A stretch of 64,000 nucleotides of DNA from Gilliamella sp. wkB308 (GCF_001690185.1 NZ_LZGN01000037.1:62001-126000), one strand, 5' to 3'; shown: positions 36,608 to 47,287, counted from the first letter of the stretch. The notes: a model not told the origin generated them from the sequence alone. Numbers and translations: made by a program.

Positions 36608-37192
36608 TTACGCTTTAAAAGCGTGTAATCGATTCATTGCGGCTTCAAGACTTTGTGATAATAAAATATCCGTACAACGTGCAGATTCATCAATCGCTTT
36701 ATCTATTAGTTCTTGCTCGGGCTTAGATGGTTTATTTAACACAAAACCGACCACTTTATTTTTATCACCCGGATGCCCAATACCAATTCTTAATCGATAA
36801 AAATTTGGATTATTGCCTAATTTGCTAGCAATATCTTTCAAACCATTGTGACCGCCATGACTCCCGCCAAATTTCAATTTCGCAATCCCCGGATTTAAAT
36901 CAAGTTCATCATGAGCAACTAAAATCTCTTCGGGTTTTATCTGATAAAATGAAGCCATCGCTTGAACAGCTTTACCACTTAAATTCATAAAGGTGGTAGG
37001 CACTAATAAACGTATGTCATGTCCTGCGATATTGATACGTGAACTATAACCAAAAAATTTAGGATCATTTTTTAATGGTTGTTGATAACGTTGTGCAAGC
37101 AAATCAACATACCATGCCCCTGCATTATGTCGAGTTTGAGCATATTCATTTCCAGGATTGGCGAGTCCTACAATAAGTTTTATGGTTGTCAT
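36608..37192 (-). CDS. pth: Peptidyl-tRNA hydrolase
   Basis: This enzyme frees tRNA from peptidyl-tRNAs that drop off ribosomes (194 aa, same as E. coli). The N-terminal [22 protein letters not shown] includes the catalytic His (residue about 22). FMNLSGKAV, the HDELDL segment and the [13 protein letters not shown] loop follow. It lies 85 bp downstream of prs on the same strand, with the prs terminator between them, so it may have its own promoter or be partly read through. Confidence 0.96.
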   Translation of the reverse strand: MTTIKLIVGLANPGNEYAQTRHNAGAWYVDLLAQRYQQPLKNDPKFFGYSSRINIAGHDIRLLVPTTFMNLSGKAVQAMASFYQIKPEEILVAHDELDLNPGIAKLKFGGSHGGHNGLKDIASKLGNNPNFYRLRIGIGHPGDKNKVVGFVLNKPSKPEQELIDKAIDESARCTDILLSQSLEAAMNRLHAFKA

Positions 37193-37236
37193 GATATTTT
37201 AATTGTTAACTGTTGTTATTTGACGATGTTAAATTG

Positions 37237-37257
37237 AAAAAGCCCCAAAAACGGGGC
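37237..37257 (-). terminator. Rho-independent terminator after prs
   Basis: Read leftwards, GCCCC pairs with GGGGC around a six-base loop, followed by TTTTT. It lies 20 bases past the prs stop. Confidence 0.85.
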
Positions 37258-37277
37258 ATCTTTACATTAAAAATCAA

Positions 37278-38225
37278 TTATTGATGGAACATTGCAGAAA
37301 TCGATTCTTCGTTGCTTATGCGACGAATTGCTTCTGCTAGCATTCCTGATAATGTTAATTGACGAACATTTTTCAATGCTTTAACTTCAGCTGTTAATGG
37401 GATAGTATCACAAACGACTATTTCATCAATTGCTGAGTTTTTAATATTACTGACGGCTTTACCCGAGAAGATCGGATGCGTTGCGTAGGCAAATACTCTT
37501 TTAGCACCACGAGCTTTTAGTGCATCGGCGGCTTTGCAAAGCGTTCCTGCTGTATCAATCATATCATCGACTAAAATACAATCTCTATCAGCAACATCAC
37601 CAATAATATTCATCACTTCAGCTTCATTCGCGCGTTGACGACGTTTATCGATGATCGCCATATCGGTGTCATTTAACAGTTTTGCAATAGCACGAGCACG
37701 CACCACCCCACCAATATCCGGAGAGACAACAATTGGGCGTTCAAAATCACGTTGTAGCATATCTTCTAAAATCACCGGGCTACCAAATACATTATCCACA
37801 GGCACATCAAAAAAGCCTTGGATCTGTTCAGCATGAAGATCAACCGTTAATACCCTATCAACACCGACAGTTGATAAAAAGTCAGCAACCACTTTAGCTG
37901 TGATCGGAACCCGTGCAGAACGCACTCGACGATCTTGTCTAGCATAACCAAAATAAGGAATAACAGCGGTAATACGACCTGCAGATGCTCGACGCATTGC
38001 ATCAATCATAACAAGTAATTCCATTAAATTATCATTGGTTGGTGCACAAGTTGATTGAATGATAAAAACATCTTCACCACGGACATTTTCATTAATTTGA
38101 ACGTTCACTTCTCCGTCGCTAAAACGACCAACTACAATATCACCAAGAGAAGTATAAAGACGATTAGCTATACGCTTTGCTAGCTCAGGTGTAGCATTGC
38201 CAGCAAAAAGCTTCATATCAGGCAC
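37278..38225 (-). CDS. prs: Ribose-phosphate pyrophosphokinase (PRPP synthetase)
   Basis: This enzyme makes PRPP from ribose-5-phosphate and ATP for nucleotide, His and Trp synthesis (315 aa, as in E. coli). It is almost identical to E. coli Prs: [16 protein letters not shown], the FGYARQDRR catalytic flap, [13 protein letters not shown], and the PRPP loop [10 protein letters not shown]. The start is GTG (V as first codon, [10 protein letters not shown]) with GAGGA six bases upstream; E. coli prs also starts with GTG. Upstream, nested inverted repeats lie in the probable leader. The ispE and lolB neighbours of E. coli prs are absent. Confidence 0.97.
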   Translation of the reverse strand: MPDMKLFAGNATPELAKRIANRLYTSLGDIVVGRFSDGEVNVQINENVRGEDVFIIQSTCAPTNDNLMELLVMIDAMRRASAGRITAVIPYFGYARQDRRVRSARVPITAKVVADFLSTVGVDRVLTVDLHAEQIQGFFDVPVDNVFGSPVILEDMLQRDFERPIVVSPDIGGVVRARAIAKLLNDTDMAIIDKRRQRANEAEVMNIIGDVADRDCILVDDMIDTAGTLCKAADALKARGAKRVFAYATHPIFSGKAVSNIKNSAIDEIVVCDTIPLTAEVKALKNVRQLTLSGMLAEAIRRISNEESISAMFHQ

Positions 38226-38242
38226 GAGAAATCCTCAAGCAT

Positions 38243-38268
38243 GTAATCATGATTACGTATCCGTAATC
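38243..38268 (-). promoter_or_regulatory. Nested inverted repeats in the prs leader
   Basis: Just upstream of the prs ribosome site are two overlapping palindromes sharing the arm GTAATC: GTAATCATGATTAC (38243-38256) and GATTACG-TATC-CGTAATC (38251-38268). In RNA they could form mutually exclusive hairpins. They could equally be a protein operator. Confidence 0.45.
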
Positions 38269-38496
38269 GGTTAAATCGGAGTGACAATTATATAATCATT
38301 TGGTGATCATGCTCAACCACATTATAAAAAATTATCAAAATAATTTAACCTACCTAGCAAAATAGTGTAAGAGTCAATGGGTAATCAATATGTTTTTTGA
38401 CGTCAACTTAAAATCGAGTAAACTAAGTAATCATCGCTATTTTAGGGTAGCTTTCAATTAGTTTAAATCAATTTTACAACACAAGTAGATAATCTA

Positions 38497-39198
38497 ATGG
38501 CAGAACAATTACATACAGATATTGAAGAACAAAAACCGAAACGAACAATACGCAGTTTTGTGCTACGACAAGGTCGCTTGACCAAAGGTCAAGAACAAGC
38601 TTTACAAAATTTATGGCCCGTCTTTGGTGTCGAATATAATGCGGGTTCCCCTATTCACTTTGAACCTAATCAACACGTCATTTTAGAGATTGGATTTGGT
38701 ATGGGCGCATCACTTATCGAAATGGCAAAAAATGCACCCGAGAAATCTTTTTTAGGTATTGAAGTACATAAACCGGGTGTCGGAGCTTGTTTAATGGCAA
38801 TCGAAGAAAATCAATTATCGAACTTAAATGTGATGTGCCATGATGCAGTCGAAGTTTTAGAAAATATGATTGCAGATAATTCATTAGATAAGGTGCAAAT
38901 ATTCTTCCCTGACCCTTGGCATAAAGCAAGGCACAACAAGCGTCGAATTATTCAGCCTGCTTTTGTCGAACTTATCAGACGTAAATTAAAAGTTAAGGGA
39001 GTTTTACATTTGGCAACAGATTGGCAACATTACGCCGAACATATGCTTGAGGTGTTGAATCAAGCGACAGGTTATAAAAATTTATCATTAACTGAAGATT
39101 ATATTCCAAGGCCAGCAGACCGACCTATTACCAAGTTTGAAAAAAGAGGTCAGAATCTTGGTCATGGGGTGTGGGATTTACAGTTTCAGAAACAATAA
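38497..39198 (+). CDS. trmB: tRNA (guanine(46)-N7)-methyltransferase TrmB
   Basis: This AdoMet enzyme makes 7-methylguanosine at tRNA position 46 (233 aa; E. coli 239). The Rossmann motif is [15 protein letters not shown], the acidic residue is in [11 protein letters not shown], and the family signature [19 protein letters not shown] follows. The final [17 protein letters not shown] closes the domain. nfsA begins 18 bp downstream in the same direction, so they are probably cotranscribed. The mutY and yggX genes found near trmB in E. coli are absent. Confidence 0.96.
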   Translation: MAEQLHTDIEEQKPKRTIRSFVLRQGRLTKGQEQALQNLWPVFGVEYNAGSPIHFEPNQHVILEIGFGMGASLIEMAKNAPEKSFLGIEVHKPGVGACLMAIEENQLSNLNVMCHDAVEVLENMIADNSLDKVQIFFPDPWHKARHNKRRIIQPAFVELIRRKLKVKGVLHLATDWQHYAEHMLEVLNQATGYKNLSLTEDYIPRPADRPITKFEKRGQNLGHGVWDLQFQKQ

Positions 39199-39216
39199 CG
39201 TTATTAAGGAGCCGTT

Positions 39217-39942
39217 ATGGAAAATCAAACTCTTGATTTCATTTATCATCGTCGTTCAATTCGTGCTTATAAACCCATTCCATTAACGGAAAAACAGATA
39301 GCGTCGATGATTCAAGCAGCGCAATCGGCTCCAAGTTCTAACTTTCTTCAATGTTCAACCATTATTCGTATCACAGACAGTGAAAAGCGAAAAAAATTAG
39401 CTCACTATTCAGGTGATCAAGATTATATTTATCAAGCTCCCGAATTTTGGGTGTTTTGTGCCGATTTTAATCGACATTTTCAAATTGATGCAACCATTCC
39501 TCTTGAACGAGCCGAACAACTTTTAGTGGGTTGTATTGATACCGCCTTGATGGCGCAAAATACAGTTATTGCAGCGCAATCGTTAGGATTAGGAACAGTC
39601 TATATTGGTGGTTTACGCAATAATATTGCGGATGTCACGCAACTACTTGCCTTGCCAAAATATGTTATTCCCCTTTTTGGTCTCTGTATTGGGTATCCAG
39701 ATCAAGACCCCGAAATGAAACCAAGATTACCGAGTGAATTAGTCTTTTTTGAAAATCAATATCAGCCAATCAATCAGACATTATTGACACAGTATGACGA
39801 GAAAATAAAGAATTATTATCAAACACGTGGTTCTAATCAAAAAGAAGGCGGATGGAGTGACAAAATAGCTGAAACGATCTACAAAGGACAACGAGAATTT
39901 ATTCTCAACTATTTACATCAACAAGGCTGGGTGAAACAATAA
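39217..39942 (+). CDS. nfsA: Oxygen-insensitive NADPH nitroreductase NfsA
   Basis: This FMN-dependent nitroreductase reduces nitroaromatics and quinones by two-electron steps (241 aa; E. coli 240). FMN-binding residues lie in HRRSIRAYKPIPL, APSSNFLQCSTIIRI and YIGGLRNNI, and the NfsA-specific stretch EFWVFCADFNRHFQI is intact. The C-terminal REFILNYLHQQGW matches E. coli. Its TAA stop overlaps the ATG of the following phosphatase by one base. Confidence 0.95.
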   Translation: MENQTLDFIYHRRSIRAYKPIPLTEKQIASMIQAAQSAPSSNFLQCSTIIRITDSEKRKKLAHYSGDQDYIYQAPEFWVFCADFNRHFQIDATIPLERAEQLLVGCIDTALMAQNTVIAAQSLGLGTVYIGGLRNNIADVTQLLALPKYVIPLFGLCIGYPDQDPEMKPRLPSELVFFENQYQPINQTLLTQYDEKIKNYYQTRGSNQKEGGWSDKIAETIYKGQREFILNYLHQQGWVKQ

Positions 39943-41102
39943 TGAACAATCGCTATCAATTGGATAAAGTCGTCATTTTAAGTCGACATGGAATCCGCAC
40001 ACCATTACAAAATACACTTGAATTTTTAGAACAAGCCACGCCGTTTAAATGGCCTAAATGGGATCATCCTTATGGTTATTTAACTACCCGAGGTGGGGCG
40101 CTAGAAGTTTACTTTGGGCGATACCTAGCAACATGGCTTGATAATCAAAATCTTCAATATACAGCAAGCCCTTCTGATGTGTTTGTGTATGCAAATAGTT
40201 TACAAAGAACGGTTGCTACAGCACAATTTTTGACAGCCGGTGCTTTTGCAGGATATGACATCCCCATCAAACATAAACACCCCATTGAAAAAATGGATTC
40301 CATATTTGACCCGAGTTTACGCATCGATTCTGACGAATTTAAACAAGCTGTTATTAAGGACATTGATGAAACTGTCACAGCAGAATCAATCTCTAAAAAT
40401 TTAGCGCCTGCTTTTGAAATTCTAGCCGATATTTTAGACTATAAACATTCCAAATTTTATGCACAATATCAATGTGATTTAGCCGATATTCCTGTTGAAG
40501 TTTATTTGAAAAAACATGAAGAACCTGCTCTTTTGGGTGCATTAGCGATTGGCGTTAGTGCCGTAGATGCATTTTTATTACAATATTATTCGGGGTTTTC
40601 CAAACAACAGATTGCGTGGGGAAGAATCAATAGCCAAGCGCAATGGCAACAACTTATTCAGATACGTAATCAATATCTAAACTTGATCTGTCGAACTAAA
40701 ACGCTTGCCAAACATTCAGCTACCGAATTGATTAATATGATAAACAATCTTATGCATCATGATGATCGAAAAATTCATTTACTTGTGGGACATGATAGTA
40801 CCATTGCATCATTATTCGGCGCATTAGACTTTGAACCTTATCAGTTACCGAATCAATATGAAACAACGCCTATTGGTGGTAAGGTAATTTTACAACGTTT
40901 TCGTCATTTAGAGTCTGGAACACACTATTTTAAAGCCGAATATGTTTATCAAAGCTTTGAACAACTCTTTACCGGTGCTCACATTAGTATGGATAATCCA
41001 CCACAACACTTTACGTTGCAGCTTAAAAATGCTAAGCAAAATCAAGATGGATTTTATGACTGGCATGATTTTGAGCAGCGTTTAAACATGTTTAAAGGAT
41101 AA
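39942..41102 (+). CDS. Agp-like histidine acid phosphatase without a signal peptide
   Basis: This is a branch-2 histidine phosphatase (386 aa) closest to E. coli glucose-1-phosphatase Agp. RHGIRTP (R15 H16) provides the phosphohistidine and GHDSTIASL (H284 D285) the proton donor. YANSLQRTVATAQF, FDPSLRID, DAFLLQYYSGF, GRINSQAQW, DFEPYQL and TPIGGKVILQRF align across the protein. Unlike periplasmic Agp it begins MNNRYQLDKVVIL at the mature N terminus, with no signal peptide, and has very few cysteines (C178, C250), so it cannot form the Agp disulfides. Its start overlaps the nfsA stop by one base, so no upstream signal is hidden. It is probably cytoplasmic, acting on glucose-1-phosphate or another sugar phosphate. 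Confidence 0.88.
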   Translation: MNNRYQLDKVVILSRHGIRTPLQNTLEFLEQATPFKWPKWDHPYGYLTTRGGALEVYFGRYLATWLDNQNLQYTASPSDVFVYANSLQRTVATAQFLTAGAFAGYDIPIKHKHPIEKMDSIFDPSLRIDSDEFKQAVIKDIDETVTAESISKNLAPAFEILADILDYKHSKFYAQYQCDLADIPVEVYLKKHEEPALLGALAIGVSAVDAFLLQYYSGFSKQQIAWGRINSQAQWQQLIQIRNQYLNLICRTKTLAKHSATELINMINNLMHHDDRKIHLLVGHDSTIASLFGALDFEPYQLPNQYETTPIGGKVILQRFRHLESGTHYFKAEYVYQSFEQLFTGAHISMDNPPQHFTLQLKNAKQNQDGFYDWHDFEQRLNMFKG

Positions 41103-41479
41103 TTTATTCAATTCATTTCTCACGTCAGCATTTATTATCCATGGCGTGAGATGATTTTGACATTTAACTTTCTGTTATTGTTAAACGCCCCTTTTTATAT
41201 TATCTCACCTAATTGCTATCCCCGACCTTATCGTCAATCAGTAGATAACATGAATAAAAACGGTTTCTTACCCATTAATGTAATCGATACCACAAAAGTA
41301 ATCTTGTTTCGCTCAACATGTAACCTGCCTATTGTCGCTATTCATCATTTTGTTGTAAGCAGAAATGTCTCATCAATTAATTGATAATATTAAATAGAAT
41401 AGAGTTATCTTCTTTAATTTATTGAGTTGAATTAAAACATCGTATCAACAAATCATCCTAAACATAAACAACAAAAATA
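41103..41479. other. Spacer upstream of the galactose operon control region
   Basis: This is 377 bp without a recognisable gene. A CTCACG/CGTGAG stem (41119-41150, long loop, extended by TCA/TGA) lies just after the phosphatase gene and may be a weak terminator. A 77-codon frame at 41151-41384 has no ribosome site and resembles nothing I know. Confidence 0.35.
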
Positions 41480-41495
41480 ATGTAATCGATTTCAT
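41480..41495. promoter_or_regulatory. GalR/LacI-type operator, upstream copy
   Basis: ATGTAATCGATTTCAT fits the GalR consensus GTGNAANCGNTTNCAC at 10 of 12 fixed positions, missing only the two outermost bases. It is centred 20 bases before the CRP site centre and 101 bases before the second operator. Confidence 0.6.
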
Positions 41496-41499
41496 AAAG

Positions 41500-41515
41500 T
41501 GTTATCTAGATCACT
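41500..41515. promoter_or_regulatory. CRP site of the lacY-gal promoter
   Basis: TGTTA-TCTAGA-TCACT has eight of ten core matches to the CRP consensus, with the central TCTAGA identical to the best consensus spacer. Its centre is about 40 bases upstream of the predicted transcription start, a class II activator position. Confidence 0.55.
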
Positions 41516-41534
41516 TTTTTCATCATTTTATGGT

Positions 41535-41540
41535 GATACT
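41535..41540 (+). promoter_or_regulatory. Predicted -10 element of lacY-galETKM
   Basis: GATACT lies at the distance from the CRP site expected for a CRP-dependent promoter, with no good -35 element. Transcription would start near 41547, leaving a leader of about 90 bases to lacY. Confidence 0.4.
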
Positions 41541-41580
41541 ATCCTCTATAAAAGAGAAGCAGGTTCATCCATTAAAAAAT

Positions 41581-41596
41581 ATCTAAACGATTTCCT
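41581..41596. promoter_or_regulatory. GalR/LacI-type operator, downstream copy
   Basis: ATCTAAACGATTTCCT keeps the central AANCGNTTNC of the GalR consensus but has poorer outer bases. It lies about 40 bases inside the predicted transcript, like the internal operator of E. coli gal. Confidence 0.5.
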
Positions 41597-41639
41597 AATG
41601 AATGCAGGTTCATTCAAATTTGATTAAAGGAAGTAAATT

Positions 41640-42920
41640 ATGAATCAAAATATTAAGGCTACAATGCATAATAAGAATTATTGGATTTTCAGTTTTTATT
41701 TCTTTCTCTACTTTTTTATTATGGGCGCCTATTGCCCATTCTTTCCCGTTTGGCTAAAAATGAACGGGCTTGATGAAGCAAAAACTGGCTATGTTTTTTC
41801 GTTTATTTCATTTTTTGCATTACTCTTCCAACCTTTATTCGGTTTAATTTCAGATAAATTAGGACTGAAAAAACATCTCCTTTGGCTTATTACTCTACTG
41901 TTAGTCATGTTTGGACCATTTTTTATTTATGTATTAGGGCCACTTCTACAATTTAATGTCACGGTCGGGGCAATAGTAGGAGGGTTTTATCTTGGCATGG
42001 TTTTTAGTGGTGGGGCGCCTGCTATTGAAGCCTTGGTTGAAAAAATAAGTCGGCGCAGTGGTTTTGAATTTGGGCGTTGTCGCATGTTTGGCTGTTTTGG
42101 TTGGGCAATTTGTGCATCATTTGTTGGAATTATGATTTCGAAAAACGTCAACGCAGTTTATTGGCTTTGTTCTGGATTTGCATTAATCCTACTCATTTTA
42201 GTGAAATTAGCGGATCCGGCAAAAACTTCTACAACCGATGTCGTTGAACAAATGGGGTTAAATAAAAGTGACTCATTTAATTTAAAACTAGCTGTCGATT
42301 TATTAAAAATGCCTAAAATATGGTTTTTTATGCTTTATATTATCGGTGTTGCCTGTACTTATGATGTTTTTGATCAACAATTTGCTAACTTTTTTACGTC
42401 GTTTTTTTCGAGTGAACAAATCGGTCGAGAAGCCTTTGGTTATGTCACAACACTTGGTGAAATTTTAAACGCAACCGTCATGTTTTTTGCTCCATGGATT
42501 GTGAAAAAAATCGGTAGCAAAAATACGTTATTAGTAGCCGGTGCTATTATGTCAATTCGTATAACTGGCTCAGCGTTTGCCAGCAACGCAGTTGAAGTTA
42601 TTATTCTAAAAACCTTACACATGTTTGAAGCGCCACTATTACTTGTCGGGGCATTTAAATATATTACTAAACACTTTCCTATACGATTATCGGCAACCGT
42701 TTATTTAATTGCATTTTGTTTTGCTAAACAACTTTCAACGATGTTTATGTCCACACTTGCAGGTCTAATGTATGTCGAAATTGGATTTACAGGTGCCTAT
42801 CTGGTGCTTGGTTTGATTGCATTTAGTTTTACGCTTATATCATCTTTCACTTTATCCGGACGAGGACCTTGGGATCTATTCATTCATAAAAATAAACACC
42901 CGTCTGAAATACAACAATAG
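41640..42920 (+). CDS. lacY: LacY-type galactoside:proton symporter
   Basis: This is a 12-helix MFS symporter strongly similar to E. coli LacY (426 aa against 417). The key residues are in place: Glu of helix 4 (ALVEKISRR), Arg of helix 5 ([14 protein letters not shown]), the YDVFDQQ of helix 7, Glu in TTLGEILNA, Arg in SIRITGS, and the K-x2-H-x2-E triad in ILKTLHMFE. Transport of lactose, melibiose or another galactoside with H+ is therefore expected. AAAGGAAG precedes the ATG. It is the first gene of a galETKM operon, and no beta-galactosidase gene is in the window. Confidence 0.92.
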   Translation: MNQNIKATMHNKNYWIFSFYFFLYFFIMGAYCPFFPVWLKMNGLDEAKTGYVFSFISFFALLFQPLFGLISDKLGLKKHLLWLITLLLVMFGPFFIYVLGPLLQFNVTVGAIVGGFYLGMVFSGGAPAIEALVEKISRRSGFEFGRCRMFGCFGWAICASFVGIMISKNVNAVYWLCSGFALILLILVKLADPAKTSTTDVVEQMGLNKSDSFNLKLAVDLLKMPKIWFFMLYIIGVACTYDVFDQQFANFFTSFFSSEQIGREAFGYVTTLGEILNATVMFFAPWIVKKIGSKNTLLVAGAIMSIRITGSAFASNAVEVIILKTLHMFEAPLLLVGAFKYITKHFPIRLSATVYLIAFCFAKQLSTMFMSTLAGLMYVEIGFTGAYLVLGLIAFSFTLISSFTLSGRGPWDLFIHKNKHPSEIQQ

Positions 42921-42959
42921 CCAAATTTTTAACAATTTAAAATAAATTGAGGTTTCAAT

Positions 42960-43979
42960 ATGAAAGTATTAGTTACTGGTGGTTGTGGATATATAGGTAG
43001 TCATACCTGTGTTCAATTGATTAAAGCAGGTTATACGCCAATTGTGATAGATAATTTATTCAATAGTAAAGCATCAGTATTAAAAAGAATCCAAAAAATT
43101 ACGCATCAGCCAATCCATTTTTATCAAGGTGATGTACGAGATGCCAATTTATTAGCACAAATTTTTAAAGAACATGATATTCAAGCAGTGATTCATTTTG
43201 CGGGTTTAAAAGCCGTCGGTGAATCAGTATATAAACCACTTGAGTATTATGAAAATAATGTCTATGGCAGCATTGTGTTAATGAAAGCAATGCGTGATGC
43301 AGGCGTCAAACAATTAGTTTTTAGTTCATCCGCAACCGTTTATGGTGAATTAGCCCCCATACCTTATGTTGAAACGCTGCCACAAGGTTTACCAACCAGT
43401 CCTTATGGAAAAAGTAAGTTAATGGTCGAACAATGTATTATGGATTTGGCTATTGCCGAACCTGACTGGTCATTGACCCTACTACGCTACTTTAATCCTG
43501 TAGGGGCTCATCCTAGTGGTTTAATAGGCGAAGATCCTCTTGGGATTCCTAATAATCTTATGCCATTTATTACCCAAGTTGCTGTAGGAAAAAGAGAATC
43601 ATTGGCGGTGTTTGGAAATGATTATCCGACACAAGATGGAACATGTGTTCGTGATTTTATTCATGTTGTTGACTTAGCCGATGGACATATCGCCGCATTA
43701 AAAGCTGATCATAATCACCCCGGTGTCCATATTTATAACTTAGGATCAGGTGTTGGGTACAGTGTTTTACAAGTCATTGAAGCATTTGAGAAAGCATCAG
43801 GAAAACCGTTAACGTGGCATTATGCACCCCGACGTGCAGGCGATCTACCCGCATTTTGGGCAGATGCAAAAAAAGCAGAACAAATACTCGGGTGGAAAAC
43901 TCAATTAACGCTTGATGATATGGTCAGAGATTCTTGGAATTGGCAATCGAATAACCCACAAGGTTATCCTCAAGAGTAA
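42960..43979 (+). CDS. galE: UDP-glucose 4-epimerase
   Basis: This extended SDR enzyme interconverts UDP-galactose and UDP-glucose in the Leloir pathway (339 aa; E. coli 338). The NAD motif is [10 protein letters not shown], the catalytic Ser is in FSSSATVYG, the Tyr-x3-Lys in SPYGKSK, and [12 protein letters not shown] follows. It is 39 bp after lacY and 41 bp before galT, in E. coli order. Confidence 0.97.
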   Translation: MKVLVTGGCGYIGSHTCVQLIKAGYTPIVIDNLFNSKASVLKRIQKITHQPIHFYQGDVRDANLLAQIFKEHDIQAVIHFAGLKAVGESVYKPLEYYENNVYGSIVLMKAMRDAGVKQLVFSSSATVYGELAPIPYVETLPQGLPTSPYGKSKLMVEQCIMDLAIAEPDWSLTLLRYFNPVGAHPSGLIGEDPLGIPNNLMPFITQVAVGKRESLAVFGNDYPTQDGTCVRDFIHVVDLADGHIAALKADHNHPGVHIYNLGSGVGYSVLQVIEAFEKASGKPLTWHYAPRRAGDLPAFWADAKKAEQILGWKTQLTLDDMVRDSWNWQSNNPQGYPQE

Positions 43980-44020
43980 TAAAAAAAATGAATACCAGCA
44001 ATATGTTAAAAGAGGCAAAT

Positions 44021-45070
44021 ATGCAAATATTTAATCCGGTTGATCATCCACACCGTCGTTATAACCCATTAACGGCTCAATGGGTTTTAGTGTCACCGCA
44101 TAGAGCCAAGCGACCTTGGCAAGGTCAACAAGAAGCACTAAATCCAGAACAAAAAACCAGTTACGATCCTAACTGTTTTTTGTGCCCCCGCAATAAACGG
44201 ATCACGGGTGATAAAAATCCAGACTATACAGATACTTTTGTATTTACTAATGATTTTGCCGCTTTAATGGATGATACCCCTAATTCGCCGCCAACGGATG
44301 ATCCTCTTTTTCAAATGCAAAGCGCCAAAGGAACCAGTCGAGTAATCTGTTTTTCCCCCGATCATAGCAAAACATTGCCGGAATTGGACTTAACAGCAAT
44401 TGAGGGCGTGATCAAAACTTGGATATCACAGCAAAAAGAACTGAGCCAAAATTACCCTTGGGTGCAAATATTTGAAAACAAAGGTGCTGTAATGGGATGC
44501 TCTAACCCTCATCCACACGGACAAATTTGGGCAAATAGCTTTATCCCGAATGAAATCACTCGTGAAGACCAGAATATGCGTCATTATTTTGAAACCTATC
44601 ACCGCAATTTGTTAGTTGATTATGCCGAAAAAGAATTGATCTATCGTGAGCGAATAGTTGTTGAAACAGACCATTGGCTTGCTGTCGTGCCTTTCTGGGC
44701 AACATGGCCATTTGAAACGTTATTATTACCCAAAACGCATATTGCACAATTAACCTTATTAACCGACAACCAACAGATTGATTTAGCGGTGGCGCTGAAA
44801 AAATTAACAAGTCGTTATGATAATTTGTTTAATTGCTCTTTCCCCTACTCTATGGGTTGGCATGGTGCGCCATTTATACAAGGTACCACTGATTATTGGC
44901 AAGTTCATGCTCACTTTTATCCTCCTTTGCTTCGTTCAGCGACAGTCAAAAAATTTATGGTAGGTTACGAAATGTTAGCTGAAGTACAACGGGATTTAAC
45001 GCCTGAACAGGCAGCTGAAAGACTGCGCAATGTCAGTGATGTTCATTATAAAGATAAAAAGGATAAATAG
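44021..45070 (+). CDS. galT: Galactose-1-phosphate uridylyltransferase
   Basis: This enzyme exchanges UMP between UDP-glucose and galactose-1-phosphate (349 aa; E. coli 348). The active site HPH is in [11 protein letters not shown], zinc ligands lie in CFLCPRNKR, and [30 protein letters not shown] matches the E. coli N terminus (given here from residue 4 on). I start at the ATG giving MQIFNPVD, with GAGG five bases upstream. A longer frame adds 11 unrelated residues. galK follows with no gap. Confidence 0.96.
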   Translation: MQIFNPVDHPHRRYNPLTAQWVLVSPHRAKRPWQGQQEALNPEQKTSYDPNCFLCPRNKRITGDKNPDYTDTFVFTNDFAALMDDTPNSPPTDDPLFQMQSAKGTSRVICFSPDHSKTLPELDLTAIEGVIKTWISQQKELSQNYPWVQIFENKGAVMGCSNPHPHGQIWANSFIPNEITREDQNMRHYFETYHRNLLVDYAEKELIYRERIVVETDHWLAVVPFWATWPFETLLLPKTHIAQLTLLTDNQQIDLAVALKKLTSRYDNLFNCSFPYSMGWHGAPFIQGTTDYWQVHAHFYPPLLRSATVKKFMVGYEMLAEVQRDLTPEQAAERLRNVSDVHYKDKKDK

Positions 45071-46228
45071 ATGAAAGCATTAATCGATAAAACTAAACAA
45101 GCTTTTGCAACCCTATTTGGTTATCAACCTGATATCACTGTGCAAGCGCCTGGGCGAGTCAACTTGATTGGTGAGCATACCGATTATAACGATGGCTTTG
45201 TATTACCTTGTGCGATTAATTATGGCACCGTAATAAGCTGCCATAAACGTTCGGATAATAAGGTACGCGTAATTGCCGTTGACTATGATAATCAACAAGA
45301 TGAATTTTGGTTAGATTCCCCTATTGAGAAACATTCACAATATCAATGGGCTAATTATGTTCGAGGTGTAGTAAAACATTTAAAAAACTATGCAAATACC
45401 CTTTATGGTGTTGATTTAGCAATTAGCGGTAATGTCCCCCAAGGTGCAGGATTGAGTTCATCAGCTTCGCTTGAGGTGGCTATCGGCAAAATGTTTCAAG
45501 TGCTAAATAATTTACCTTTAGATGGCACTAAATTAGCATTAATCGGTCAGGAAGCTGAAAATCAATTTGTTGGTTGTAATTGTGGAATTATGGATCAATT
45601 AATATCGGCACTTGGACAAGATCATCATGCTTTACTTATTGACTGCCGTACGCTTTCTGTTCATCCGGTTTCGATACCGGATGAGTTGGCTGTTGTTATT
45701 ATTAACTCAAATATTAAACGTGGATTAGTCGATAGCGAATATAATACGCGCCGTAGGCAATGTGAAGCAGCAGCAACAGCGCTGGGCGTCAAAGCATTGC
45801 GAGATGCAACTTTATCAGATTTATTGAAAATTAAACCAACGCTTGATCCTACCGTTTTTAAACGTGCACATCATGTCATTACCGAAAATGAACGGACTTT
45901 ACTGGCATCTCATGCACTTGCTCGTCGTGATTACAAATTACTATCAACATTAATGGCGCAAAGTCACAATTCAATGCGTGATGACTTTGAAATTACATTA
46001 CCTGCTATCGATTATCTAGTGAACATTATCAGCAATGTTATCGGTGAACAAGGTGGAGTTCGTATGACTGGTGGCGGTTTTGGTGGCTGTGTTGTTGCAC
46101 TGGTAAATAAAAATAAAGTTGATGCAGTAAAAACTGTTGTAAGCAACAATTATCAGAATAAATTTGGTATTAAAGAAGATATCTATATTTGTCAACCAAG
46201 TGAGGGAGCGCACGCTATATGTCTTTAA
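45071..46228 (+). CDS. galK: Galactokinase
   Basis: This GHMP-family kinase makes galactose-1-phosphate (385 aa; E. coli 382). The galactokinase signature [16 protein letters not shown] begins at residue 28. The ATP loop [13 protein letters not shown] and the third motif [13 protein letters not shown] are intact. The ATG abuts the galT stop, with AAGGA upstream in the end of galT. The last ten bases overlap galM, so translation is probably coupled throughout galTKM. Confidence 0.97.
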   Translation: MKALIDKTKQAFATLFGYQPDITVQAPGRVNLIGEHTDYNDGFVLPCAINYGTVISCHKRSDNKVRVIAVDYDNQQDEFWLDSPIEKHSQYQWANYVRGVVKHLKNYANTLYGVDLAISGNVPQGAGLSSSASLEVAIGKMFQVLNNLPLDGTKLALIGQEAENQFVGCNCGIMDQLISALGQDHHALLIDCRTLSVHPVSIPDELAVVIINSNIKRGLVDSEYNTRRRQCEAAATALGVKALRDATLSDLLKIKPTLDPTVFKRAHHVITENERTLLASHALARRDYKLLSTLMAQSHNSMRDDFEITLPAIDYLVNIISNVIGEQGGVRMTGGGFGGCVVALVNKNKVDAVKTVVSNNYQNKFGIKEDIYICQPSEGAHAICL

Positions 46229-47217
46229 CAACGATCATTACACTATCTAACAAGCAAGGGATGCAGATTAAATTATCTAACTGGGGAGCAACATGGCTCT
46301 CTTGCTTAATACCGGTTGATAATCAAAATCGTGAAGTAATTCTTGGTTGTAGTTCGTTAGCGCAATATCAACAACAACAGGCTTATTTAGGTGCAACTAT
46401 TGGACGTTATGCTAACCGTATTGCTCATGCATCTATTGAATTAGGTGATAAACGCTATCCGCTTGTTGCCAATGAAGGTAAAAATCAGCTTCATGGCGGA
46501 AAGTTAGGCTTTGATAAGCAATTATGGCAAATTGATGATCAATCTAATCAACAAGTCATTTTTAGTTTAATTTCTTGCGATGGAGATCAAGGTTATCCCG
46601 GCGAGTTGAAGGTTAAAGTGACCTATCAACTTACCGATGATAATCAAGTTATCATCATGTTCAACGCCTCTACCACGCAAACCACTGTGGTTAATTTAAC
46701 CAATCATGCTTATTTTAATTTAGATGGCGAAACAAGTCACACTATCCTTAATCACACATTACTAGTCAATGCTAATCAATTTTTGCCCGTTGATAATCAG
46801 GGTATACCTAATGACAATTTAGTTAGTGTCACTGAATTTGATATGGACTTACGCCAAGCAAAACAGTTATCAGACCGATTACTTGAAAGTCCTGAACGAC
46901 AAAAAACAGGTGGATATGATCATGCTTATTTACTGGACAAAACCCAGCCAATTGCCGCACAATTAACCTCATCTGATAATAAAGTGACCATGAATGTCAT
47001 AACGACCAAACCGGCACTACAAGTTTATACCGGTAATTATCTGCAACATACGCCAAACCGTCATAATGGGGAATATGACAATTATGCAGGTATCGCGCTA
47101 GAAGCACAATTTCTACCAGATAGCCCACATCACCCCAAATGGCCACAACCTAGCTGTTGGTTAACCCCTGATGAAACCTATCAATATCAAACGATCTATC
47201 AATTTTTAATTGAATAA
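46219..47217 (+). CDS. galM: Galactose mutarotase (aldose 1-epimerase)
   Basis: This enzyme converts beta-D-galactose to alpha-D-galactose so that galactokinase can use it (332 aa; E. coli 346). Conserved segments are [12 protein letters not shown] with the substrate Arg, [10 protein letters not shown], the [12 protein letters not shown] catalytic His segment, and the [15 protein letters not shown] segment with the catalytic Glu. It overlaps the end of galK by ten bases. A 9 bp hairpin 70 bases downstream may end the operon. Confidence 0.95.
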   Translation: MSLTTIITLSNKQGMQIKLSNWGATWLSCLIPVDNQNREVILGCSSLAQYQQQQAYLGATIGRYANRIAHASIELGDKRYPLVANEGKNQLHGGKLGFDKQLWQIDDQSNQQVIFSLISCDGDQGYPGELKVKVTYQLTDDNQVIIMFNASTTQTTVVNLTNHAYFNLDGETSHTILNHTLLVNANQFLPVDNQGIPNDNLVSVTEFDMDLRQAKQLSDRLLESPERQKTGGYDHAYLLDKTQPIAAQLTSSDNKVTMNVITTKPALQVYTGNYLQHTPNRHNGEYDNYAGIALEAQFLPDSPHHPKWPQPSCWLTPDETYQYQTIYQFLIE

Positions 47218-47287
47218 TATTATATCAATTGAGTATGTAAACGGAAAAATGAACACTTAATGCTATATGAGCTAACGCCAATGAGGT

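Noticed and set aside
41151-41384. 77-codon rightward open frame after the Agp-like gene
   Set aside because: No ribosome site, no domain, and poor codon pattern; it lies in the spacer before gal control sites.
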